A DNA stretch of 64,000 nt from Tolypothrix campylonemoides VB511288. Its GTDB lineage: Bacteria > Cyanobacteriota > Cyanobacteriia > Cyanobacteriales > Nostocaceae. A model generated the notes under the pieces. That model saw nothing but the letters and a program-made list of their open reading frames with translations, made no database searches and had not been told where the DNA came from. The position numbers and the translations under genes are program-made. Positions 31,801 to 38,516 of the stretch are shown here, one piece after another. The stretch's first letter is position 1. Every line of letters starts with the position of its first letter. Where the stretch lies: contig JXCB02000002.1 of NCBI GenBank assembly GCA_000828075.3, positions 251,553-315,552 on the forward strand, written 5' to 3'.

Positions 31801-34800
31801 CAAAAACTACCGCCACAGCATCAGGCGTCTTTTCCACCTGCTGCTCAAACAATTTATGAATACACTGCTGTGGATAATCTGCCTGGGTATTGTTCCACTC
31901 AACAAGTAACTGGTGTTGTTCATTTGGGGTGAGCAGTGGCAATTGGGTAACGTGCTGTTGTGGGTCAGTTACAATTGCTTCGAGCAATGTCTGGAAATGC
32001 TCGCTCATCCGCTCGATAGTACGCTCATCAAACAAGTCAGTGTTGTATTCCCATAACCCGCGTAGTCCCTGTTGTGTTTCCTCAATTGATAAAGTGATAT
32101 CAAATTGGGATGCCAAGTGATCCACGTCTACAGCAGTAATGCTCAGCCCTGGCAACTCTAATGTTTGATTGGGAACATTCTGCAGAACAAACATCACTTG
32201 GAACAGAGGGTGGTAACTTAATGAACGCTCTGGTTGTAGCTGTTCTACAAGCTTTTCAAACGGCAAGTCTTGGTGAGCATACGCGGACATCGCCGTTGAG
32301 CGCACCCTTTGCAACAGTTCCCTAAAGTTGGGGTTGCCAGACATATCGGTGCGTAGAACCAGGGTATTGACAAAAAATCCAATTAACCCTTCTATTTCCT
32401 CGCGATTTCGCCCGGCAATCGGAGACCCGACTAAAATATCTTCTTGTCTGCTGTAACGATATAGTAGGGTCTGGAACGCCGCCAACAATGTCATGAACAA
32501 GGTCACACCTTCTTGCCGTGACAATCCATGCAGTGCTTGCGATAAACTCTGGGGTAATACAAAAAATTGCCTTGCCCCTCGGTAAGACTGGACTGGTGGT
32601 CGTGGTCTATCTGCGGGGAGTTCCAGTATTGGGGTTGCACCCGCTAACTGCTGTTTCCAATAGTTGAGTTGCTTTTGCAGCACTTCACCAGAAAGCCATT
32701 CGCGTTGCCAAACTGCAAAGTCGGCATACTGAATCGGTAACTCTGGTAATGGATTAGATAAGCCGTCGTTGAACGCTTGGTAAAGCGTTGTCAACTCCTC
32801 ATATAAAATGCTCATCGACCAACCATCAGTGGCGATGTGGTGCATGACCAACAGCAAGATATTCTCTTGTGGCGATGCTCCGGCAGGGAGCCGAGCCCTT
32901 GCGGGCGATCGCTGTATCAAACACGCACGCAGCATCAAGTCTGATGTTAAATTGAAGGGGCGCAGCGCTTCATTTTGTAGCAGTTGTTGTACAGTCTTGG
33001 TGTTTTCAGTTAGCGGCTCATCACCCAGGTTGATCACCTTCAGTTCCACTGACCGAGGAGCGCCGATAATCTGCACAGGATTGCCATCAAGAGCAATATA
33101 GGTGGTTCGCAGAATTTCGTGGTGAGCAACAATTGCATCTAATGACTGTTGCAATGCATTCACATTCAGCTCGCCTTGCAACTGCATTGCCTCAACAATG
33201 TTATATGCTGCACTGTCTGGTTCCAACTGTGCCAATAACCACAGTTGCTGCTGCACATACGATAAGGGGGCTGACTGTCGATTGGCAACTCGGGTAATAG
33301 TCTGGTGTTCGTCTATACTCTGGTTTTGATTTTGGGTAATGGCAGTTGCTAAATCGGCGATCGTTGGTGTTTCAAACAGTAACTGTAGCGAAATTTCTAC
33401 ACCAAACCCTTGGCGTATCCGAGAAATCACCTGGGTTGCCAGCAGCGAATGCCCCCCCAGTTCAAAAAAGTTATCGTGGATGCCTACGCGTGCCAGACCC
33501 AATACTTGCGCCCAAATAGCGGCTAAAACCTCTTCCGTAGAATTACGAGGTGCAACAAAGTTGTTGTCACTAATGAAATGCGATGCATCTGGTGCAGGCA
33601 AAGCGCGACGGTCTATCTTACCATTAGGTGTTAATGGCAGTGTATCCAAGAACACAAATGCTGTGGGCACCATGTAATCGGGTAGCTGCTCCTTCAAAAA
33701 GCGGCGTAGTTCACTCAGACTAGAGGGAATATGCTCTGGTTTCACCACCACATATGCCACGAGCCGCTTGTCTCCAGGAACGTCTTCACGGGCAATGACG
33801 ACAGGTTGCAGGACAGATGGGTGTTGTCGCAGTACAGCCTCTATCTCTCCCAATTCAATGCGGAATCCCCGTATTTTTACTTGATTGTCAATACGCCCAA
33901 TATAGTCAATATTACCATCAGGTAAATACCGAGCTAAGTCCCCTGTCTTGTACAGGCGTGACCCTTGTTCTTGGCTAAAGGGGTTGCGGATAAATTTTTG
34001 GGCTGTCAACTCTCTTGCGTTGAGATAACCTCGCGCTAGTCCATCACCGCCGATGTGCAGTTCCCCAGGCACTCCAATAGGCACTGGTTGCAGATTGGAG
34101 TCGAGCAGATAAATTTGCGTATTGGCGATTGGGCGTCCAATGGGGATTGATGTCTGAGATAATTGCGTTGCTGCTACTTCAAATACGGTTGACCAAACCG
34201 TCGTCTCCGTAGGACCGTACATATTCCAAATCGCAGCCCCTGTTGCTAATAATTGCTGCGCCAAGTCACTAGGTAAGGCTTCACCGCCGCAAAGAATTTT
34301 CAACCCAGGAACACCACCCCATCCAGCAGCCAGAAGCATCCGCCAAGTGGCTGGGGTAGCTTGCATCACTGTCGCACCACTCGCAGCGATTTGCTCGCTC
34401 AGCAATCTGCCATCGCTTGCCACTTCCCGCGTCACCAAGTCAATACGTGCGCCTGTAATTAAAGGCAAATAAAGTTCCAAGACGGCAATGTCAAATGATA
34501 TCGTTGTCACCGCTAAGACGACATCCGCCTGTGTTAATCCGGGTTGGCGCTGCATGGATGTGAGGAAATTGACCACAGCACCGTGCGGAATTTCAACTCC
34601 TTTGGGTTTGCCAGTCGAGCCGGATGTATAAATAACGTACGCCAAATCAGCGACGGTAGAACAAGGTGGAGGATTTTCGGTGCTAGTAGTGGCAATGCGA
34701 TCCCAGTCTGTATCTATGCACACGACTTGCAATGGCGACACCGTATCCTCCCTAACATCTTTGTTTATAGGGAGTTTGTTTATAGGCAGTTGGGGAGAAC

Positions 34801-35974
34801 TGATTTTTGGTGAAGAATCAGTTAACAGCAGTGATACCTGAGCATCCGACAAAATGTAATTTAGCCGCTCTTGAGGGTATGCTGGATCTAGAGGTACGTA
34901 TGCTCCACCCGCTTTAAGGATTGCGAAGAGTCCTACCACCATCAAAAGCGATCGCTCTACACAAATTCCCACAAGGTCATCTGGTTTGACTCCTAGCTCT
35001 CTAAGGTAATGTGCTAGTTGATTTGCCCGTTGGTTGAGCTGCTTGTAGGTGAGTTGTTCGCTGCCAAACACCACTGCTACTGCATCCGGTGTCTGTTCTA
35101 CCTGAGCCTCAAACAATTCATGGATACAGGCTTGTTTCGGGTAATCTGCTTGGGTGTTGTTCCACGCCAGCAACAACTGTTGTTCTTGAACACTCAGCAA
35201 CGGTAATTCTGAAATGGAGCGATTGGGATGAGCAACAATTCCCTCCAACAACGTCTGGAAGTTCCCATTGATCCGGGTAATAGTGGCTTTGTCAAACAAC
35301 TCAGCGTTGTATTCCCACTCCCCTTTGAATCCTTGTTCTGTCTCTTCCATTGACAAGGTCAAATCTAACTTGGATGTCACCTTATCTAATTCAGAGGGTG
35401 TGATGGTTAATCCGGATAAATCTAATGTTTGTTTGGGTTGATTCTGCAAAACAAACATCACCTGGAACAAAGGGTGATAACTGAGCTGCTCTGGTTGCAG
35501 TTCTTCCACCAGCTTCTCAAACGGCAAGTCTTGGTGAGCTTTAGCTTGCAAAACAACTGAGCGAACTTTTTGCAGCAGTTCCTGAAAACTGGAGTTACCG
35601 GATATATCAGTGCGTAGCACAAGGGTATTCGCTTTCAGCCCATTTAGCCTTTCATTCTCCACCACAATCGGAGAACCCACCAGAATGTCTTGTTGTCCAC
35701 TGTAGCGGTGCAGTAGGGTTTTGAATGCCGCTAACAATGTCATGAACAGTGTCACATCCTGTTGTTGTGACAATGTATCCAGCGCTGCAGATAAACTCTG
35801 CGGTAGTACGAAAGATAGCTTTGCACTTTGGTAAGTTGGCACTGCTAACCGTGGTTTATCCGTAGGCAGTTCCAGTACTGGTGTTGCATTTGCTAACTGC
35901 TGTTTCCAATACTTGAGTTGCTTTTCTAACTGAATATTTGATTGAAGGTGTAAATTTTTATCTGTTAAGCGCAT
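25829..35974 (-). CDS. Three-module non-ribosomal peptide synthetase with truncated first C domain and C-terminal thioesterase
   Basis: A 3381-residue NRPS. Order: partial C1 (about 15-275), A1 (285-795), T1 (Ser843), C2 (900-1360, HHIATDG 1045-1051), A2 (1370-1880), T2 (Ser1928, FGGNS), C3 (1998-2455, HHIASDG 2133-2139), A3 (2460-2970), T3 (Ser3020), TE (3105-3381). No E or MT domain. C1 lacks its first ~190 residues including HHxxxDG. My hand-aligned pocket residues are DILQLGMVW for A1 (resembles glycine codes), DPWGVSCID for A2 (not recognised) and DPRHFGFQA for A3 (resembles the Lys2 aminoadipate code). The TE nucleophile site reads GHCFGG, with Cys3183, Asp3210 and His3349 as the apparent triad. 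AAGG precedes the ATG at 35974. Several in-frame repeat insertions are present. Specificities are inference. Confidence 0.95.
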   Translation of the reverse strand: MRLTDKNLHLQSNIQLEKQLKYWKQQLANATPVLELPTDKPRLAVPTYQSAKLSFVLPQSLSAALDTLSQQQDVTLFMTLLAAFKTLLHRYSGQQDILVGSPIVVENERLNGLKANTLVLRTDISGNSSFQELLQKVRSVVLQAKAHQDLPFEKLVEELQPEQLSYHPLFQVMFVLQNQPKQTLDLSGLTITPSELDKVTSKLDLTLSMEETEQGFKGEWEYNAELFDKATITRINGNFQTLLEGIVAHPNRSISELPLLSVQEQQLLLAWNNTQADYPKQACIHELFEAQVEQTPDAVAVVFGSEQLTYKQLNQRANQLAHYLRELGVKPDDLVGICVERSLLMVVGLFAILKAGGAYVPLDPAYPQERLNYILSDAQVSLLLTDSSPKISSPQLPINKLPINKDVREDTVSPLQVVCIDTDWDRIATTSTENPPPCSTVADLAYVIYTSGSTGKPKGVEIPHGAVVNFLTSMQRQPGLTQADVVLAVTTISFDIAVLELYLPLITGARIDLVTREVASDGRLLSEQIAASGATVMQATPATWRMLLAAGWGGVPGLKILCGGEALPSDLAQQLLATGAAIWNMYGPTETTVWSTVFEVAATQLSQTSIPIGRPIANTQIYLLDSNLQPVPIGVPGELHIGGDGLARGYLNARELTAQKFIRNPFSQEQGSRLYKTGDLARYLPDGNIDYIGRIDNQVKIRGFRIELGEIEAVLRQHPSVLQPVVIAREDVPGDKRLVAYVVVKPEHIPSSLSELRRFLKEQLPDYMVPTAFVFLDTLPLTPNGKIDRRALPAPDASHFISDNNFVAPRNSTEEVLAAIWAQVLGLARVGIHDNFFELGGHSLLATQVISRIRQGFGVEISLQLLFETPTIADLATAITQNQNQSIDEHQTITRVANRQSAPLSYVQQQLWLLAQLEPDSAAYNIVEAMQLQGELNVNALQQSLDAIVAHHEILRTTYIALDGNPVQIIGAPRSVELKVINLGDEPLTENTKTVQQLLQNEALRPFNLTSDLMLRACLIQRSPARARLPAGASPQENILLLVMHHIATDGWSMSILYEELTTLYQAFNDGLSNPLPELPIQYADFAVWQREWLSGEVLQKQLNYWKQQLAGATPILELPADRPRPPVQSYRGARQFFVLPQSLSQALHGLSRQEGVTLFMTLLAAFQTLLYRYSRQEDILVGSPIAGRNREEIEGLIGFFVNTLVLRTDMSGNPNFRELLQRVRSTAMSAYAHQDLPFEKLVEQLQPERSLSYHPLFQVMFVLQNVPNQTLELPGLSITAVDVDHLASQFDITLSIEETQQGLRGLWEYNTDLFDERTIERMSEHFQTLLEAIVTDPQQHVTQLPLLTPNEQHQLLVEWNNTQADYPQQCIHKLFEQQVEKTPDAVAVVFVDALCAASRRVDKQLTYQQLNNRANQLAHYLQTLGVGPDVLVGIYIERSLEMVVGLLGILKAGGAYVPLDPEYPQERLEFMLEDTQTPVLLTQEKLVNSLPTHKAQVICLDSEWELIAQHSEENPVSEVTIENLVYIIYTSGSTGKPKGVMIAHRGVCNHLYWRQATFQLTEQDKVLQTFSLNFDPSVWQIFWPLSFGGQLFLARPGGHQDPTYLVKVITEQQITIAGLVPSIIRVLLEEKGIENCTCLRHVTSGGEGLGVEFIDRFVERLNLHNVLLNCYGPTEGCIDVTSWTCQPGANYTIAPIGRPTANVQVYILDENLQPVPVGQSGELHIGGVGLARGYLNRPELTKEKFIRNPFSSVPGARLYKTGDLARYLPDGNIEFLGRIDHQVKIRGFRIELGEIEATLGQHPALQQNLVIVREDIPGDKRLVAYVVVHPEQVAPTSSELRGFLQGKLPEYMVPKAFVFLDVIPLNPNGKVDRRALRAPDTADFSDANSFVEPRNATEEVLAAIWAQVLGLERVGMHDNFFEFGGNSLLATQVISRIRQRFDVEIPLRLLFETPTIAGLANAITSLSFPTERSANANGHQSTNVLKHQTIPQLTERHSVPLSFAQQRVWFLEQMEPNSAAYLIPIAQRLQGLLNVGVLQQSLDAIVAHHEALRTNFIASDDGTPIQVISAPRSVELKVIDLTHEHASNQEEQVQCLLNQEAQRPFDLTSDLMLRATLLQIDHQEHILLLVMHHIASDGWSMGILWQQLAAVYQAFLNGLANPLPTLPIQYADFAVWQRQWLSGEVLSEQLDYWKTQLAGATTVLELPTDKPRPRVQTYRAAMQSLMLPQTLAASLSALSRQEGITLFMTLLSAFGTLLHRYTGQEDILIGSPVAGRTRTEIEQLIGFFINTVVLRIDCSAHPSFGSLLNRVRQMALGAYAHQDMPFEKLVEELQPERDTSRNPLFQVWFNMLNLGDMQVELPGLVVEPISIPEAASKFDLNLYVTEQQQGIQLELVYNADLFAPERMMEMLHQFHHLLIQIVENPQQSIASLSLVTPKAELLLPNAQQQLLPQWEEAVHTRFAQQAQRMPQQLAVVDAQLAWTYAELEQRANQLANYLLANNIQSQDIVAIYGDRSASLVWAILGVLKAGAAFVILDPAYPASRLIDCLDLIQPRAWLQIAAGELPPSIQNYLETVSCDCRLQLPSGSMAEVGSLLQDYASGDLGVMVEPNQLAYVAFTSGSTGKPKGIKGTHRPLSHFVHWHGKTFGLNQSDKFSMLSGLSHDPLLRDIFTPLSLGATLCIPQQQNIETPGKLADWMRQMQISVAHLTPAMAQLVTANTNSNTTDLRYVFFGGDVLTQQDVTRIRNFAPNTTCVNFYGATETPQAMGYFIIPNDSLGEESSFKETIPLGQGIEDVQLLVLSPKLQLAGIGEVGEIYVRTPYLASGYVGSDELTQERFIINPLTNITEDRLYKTGDLGRYLPDGNIEFLGRSDNQVKIRGFRIELGEIEAILGQYPAVQEAVVSAREDVHGEMQLVAYVVTKPKQVCTTEELRSFLKEKLPNYMIPTAIVMLDALPLTPNGKVNRRVLPAPDLSRQQPEETFVAPRDELEQKLSQIWEQVLGVQPISVTDNFFELGGHSLIAVKLFWQIEKTFGKNLPLATLFQSGTVEALASIIRQEENVVSVNQASILESPEVHTSLQAEMTANLPSQKESSVSWSSLVPIQPKGSKPPFFCIHAIGGNLLSFYNLANHIEPDQPLYGLQAQGLDGQQTPYDRVEEMAAHYLREIQTVQPHGPYFLGGHCFGGIVAYEIAQQLHRQGEKVGLLVLFDSTVPGSDIRLSFRQRLPLHLKKLLTQGPTYIQTKIEGWLGWFRHMFMYYKNKIAEKFYQRVAQSVESTLPIDVRNLRVREANYRAVEAYVLQPYPNRLTVFRVADELRVKDEGYILDPNMGWKELAVGGLEFHYVPGDHLSMLEEPHVKSLAEKLQARIAQAQRDIELSSH
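30045..30072. repeat. Dispersed palindromic repeat inside NRPS linker T2-C3
   Basis: The plus strand reads GCGTTCGCGGAGCGTTCCGT followed by AGGAAAGC, a form of the 'GTTAGCGGAGCGTTCCGTAGGAAC' repeat common between cyanobacterial genes. Here it is translated in frame on the minus strand as part of the linker near residues 1965-1978. Confidence 0.6.
31766..31801. repeat. 36-bp repeat insertion in NRPS A2 with GTCTAC duplication
   Basis: The 36 bases start and end with GTCTAC and contain CGCGCAAAGCGCG. Translated on the minus strand they add exactly 12 residues (DALCAASRRVD plus V) at about 1392-1403, between the strand AVVF and the conserved LTY. The equivalent loop in A1 is four residues (GSEQ). 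Confidence 0.7.
32871..32912. repeat. 42-bp HIP1-type repeat insertion in NRPS C2
   Basis: GGCGATGCTCCGGCAGGGAG then CCGAGCCCTTGCGGGCGATC and GC form an imperfect palindromic repeat. On the minus strand it encodes RSPARARLPAGASP (about 1022-1035), just before the C2 active-site strand. The same place in C3 has only IDHQEH. Confidence 0.7.
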
Positions 35975-36143
35975 AGATACCTTGTCAAGAAAACCACTAT
36001 GTTAATCAATCGCCTTAGTTACCAACTTTCATCTCTTGGATACTAGTGATGCAAATTACAGAGGTAATTTTACTCTTCTGAATTAAGTTGCTGAATCAGT
36101 AATTTCTCTAGAAAAGCGATTTTGCTTATTCATAAGCAACTTT

Positions 36144-36836
36144 TCAATGTACTAAATTTTCTTCTTGCAGTTGCTTGTATGCTAACTCCAGCACTTCCTG
36201 AGCAATCTTTATCTTGTTTTGATCCTTAATTTTCTGCTCAAATTGTTGTGTATAAGCAGATTCAAGATTGTGTAAATAAGCTTCAATATACTTAATACGT
36301 AAGCGCGGGTCTTGATCCTGAAGAAACAGAATATCCGATTCACCCATGTAGCGAATCACAAACATGGGAACAGGGCTTTGAAATGGACGGAAGTTTGGGT
36401 TGTGCGCACCTGGAACTTGATTATGCTTGTGAAATTCCCCTATCATCAAACCTGATTCAACAAAGAAACGCTTAACTTTTTGGTGCGTTCCATCAATGAT
36501 TTTAGGAGCATCCTCCAAAGCGATATCAGGAACGATAATTAATAATGTTTTTCTCAGCCCAGCAACTCCCTTTTGTGGCTCTAGATTAAGGAAGATATCT
36601 CGGTACCCTAAAACAGTTTCTGCAATTTGATCCATATCCAAATTTTTAGCACGCAGAACTGCTAGCCACATCTTGTTTGATTTGATCGAGTGAGGTACAA
36701 AAGGGCAAACAGGACCGTTTCTACCTAAATCAGGGTGAGCTTTGCCCACAAAGTTTTGAACCCACTGCATCGTTTCAATTAAGGAAGGAAGGTCTTGTTG
36801 GAGTTGCTCAAGATCAATCGGTGTATAAAGTTGCAT
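36144..36836 (-). CDS. DUF6875 domain-containing protein
   Basis: A 230-residue protein. AHPDLGRNGPVCPFVPHSIK, with its Cys-Pro-Phe-Val-Pro core, is the signature I associate with DUF6875 proteins, which are repeatedly found in natural-product gene clusters and have no established reaction. Other visible parts are LLIIVPDIALED, the VESGLMIGEFHKHN segment and a C-terminal coiled stretch rich in Lys and Gln. The gene lies 169 bases upstream of the NRPS on the same strand, so it is probably part of the same transcript and pathway. Function is unknown. Confidence 0.65.
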   Translation of the reverse strand: MQLYTPIDLEQLQQDLPSLIETMQWVQNFVGKAHPDLGRNGPVCPFVPHSIKSNKMWLAVLRAKNLDMDQIAETVLGYRDIFLNLEPQKGVAGLRKTLLIIVPDIALEDAPKIIDGTHQKVKRFFVESGLMIGEFHKHNQVPGAHNPNFRPFQSPVPMFVIRYMGESDILFLQDQDPRLRIKYIEAYLHNLESAYTQQFEQKIKDQNKIKIAQEVLELAYKQLQEENLVH

Positions 36837-38516
36837 GGTCAGTGGATTGATAAGGGATAATGATGAACTTTTTTTCAGGAGTCATCTAAAGTTATGCACA
36901 ATGAAGCTAATCATTGCTAAAACAGCAATCCAGTAGAAACTAGCGAGTGAATGCTTAAAGAAGGAGTCAGAATTCAGAATTCAGAATCACTTGCGTTGGG
37001 GATTTAAACCCCAACGAGAGTGAAGACACCGTATAGACGGTGGGGATGCGCGACCCCTTACTCATCCGCCAGTCGCACAGAAGCTCATTCTGACTTCTGG
37101 CTCCTGACTCCTGAGTTCTTTTCGTTAAATTTCGTTAAATAAGTACATTCATAATTGCATTTTCTCATTAAGTACAGCTTGTCATTGATAGGGGTCGGAA
37201 ATCAAAATTATGCAACATCTGGGAAATGAATTATCCCTTAAGGCAATTCCGAACCCCCTTTTCTGGTGATGTGTATTAAGTATGCGATTCCTTAATTGAT
37301 GTTATAGGCTCTAATAAACTGCGTTAAGTTCTGATAGGATAGTTCCTCCTAAATTCCTCTCTATCCAAAATACAGAAAACAACACTGCAACAACAATTCT
37401 TAATTTGATACAGTTCTACTAAATATCAGCGCTTGAGGCTAACTGGTATGAGAGATCTGGATGTAGTAGGTATTTTCAGAAAAATAATCAAAGTCTTCTT
37501 TGAAAGATTTTTACTGAAAAAATATGGTTTTAGTCCACCCTAAGACTGAACTGTATCTAGCCACATAACTATTATTAGTATTTTGAGCAACAAGATTATA
37601 AAGGTGGGATTTAAATACTTATTTAAATTATGAATTTTCAATATAGAACCAAATTATTAGGGTTGCCAAAAGTAGGCATTGTCATACCTCTTAATATCTT
37701 TTGAATCAAAAAACTATTTATCTAGGTTATTTTAGTAGATATAAATGTGAACTATGAGTATTTTTCTATTTAGATATGATGAAGTATGGTAAAGATTTCA
37801 TTATGAAAACATTATGACCAAGTTTTTTTCAGAATTTAGCAAATTTCAGTAATATTATTTAAGCATAAATAAATAAAGGTATATATTTGTACAAAAAAAT
37901 ATAAATGAGTTACAGAAAACAGGGTGTGGGGTGTGGGGAGAAAACTTTAGTTCTTCTGGGTTAGTACACCTTACTTTTCACTCTTATCTGGAGAACCTCG
38001 CTTCCATTTTTCTCTCCTGCTCTTAAAAAACTTTTACCTTAGCCCCTTCCCTAGTAGGGAACTTGGGGTTCCCCCCATTGTGGCGACTGGCGTTGGGGAT
38101 TAGGGAAGGGGGAAAAATCAAAGCCTCTCTCCTTGTAGGAGAGAGGTTTGGAGAGAGGTTTTCCACATCCCGTGAAAAGTAAGTTTTCCACATGGGGTGA
38201 AAAGTCAGGGTCAAAATTGGCTAATTATCGCTCCAATTGTGGTAGATGCTGAGAAATTATTCATAAAATCTTACAAGACAAAAACTAAATTAAAACAATG
38301 TCAATTAATTTGATGTAGAAAAGCTGTCAAAATTGGCAAAAAAGAAGGATGATTTGGAATGAGTCTGGAAAAAATAAAAACCGTCGAAAAACTGCTCCAC
38401 GCATAAGAGGATAATTCCCAGACGCAGAATAAAGCGCAAAAACCGAAAAGGAGCAATTGTTTTGCAAGCAGATTTTGACGGTAAAAGAGAAAAACTAACA
38501 GAGAACGTAGAATATT
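36837..38516. other. 1.7-kb gene-free region
   Basis: No supportable gene. Contents: an inverted-repeat element at 36962-37112; a pair GGGGTCGGAA (37191-37200) and TTCCGAACCCC (37247-37257) that could form a long stem; about 600 bases of very AT-rich DNA (37380-37910); and repeat-like blocks at 37920-38215, including a duplicated TTTTCCACAT...GTGAAAAGT unit at 38159-38207. Promoters for the NRPS operon (left) and for glgP (right) must lie in it. Confidence 0.6.
36962..37112. mobile_element. Inverted-repeat element, MITE/REP-like
   Basis: The 25-base ends 36962-36986 and 37088-37112 are complementary at 21 of 25 positions (AGGAGTCAG outermost). Inside is a perfect hairpin CGTTGGGG-loop-CCCCAACG at 36994-37016 and a GC-rich block. 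No coding sequence is present. Confidence 0.5.

Noticed and set aside
33339..33677. 112-residue plus-strand frame inside the NRPS
   Set aside because: It is antisense to T1/A1 and repeats the pattern of the frame at 30003, as expected for shadows of homologous domains.
37191..37257. Long stem GGGGTCGGAA / TTCCGAACCCC as a structured RNA
   Set aside because: Only the outer ten bases pair, with one indel, and nothing inside is recognisable as a riboswitch or small RNA.
38023..38214. Minus-strand frame with NLSPNLSPTRREALIFPP
   Set aside because: It is a translation of a dispersed intergenic repeat; no ribosome site or family similarity.
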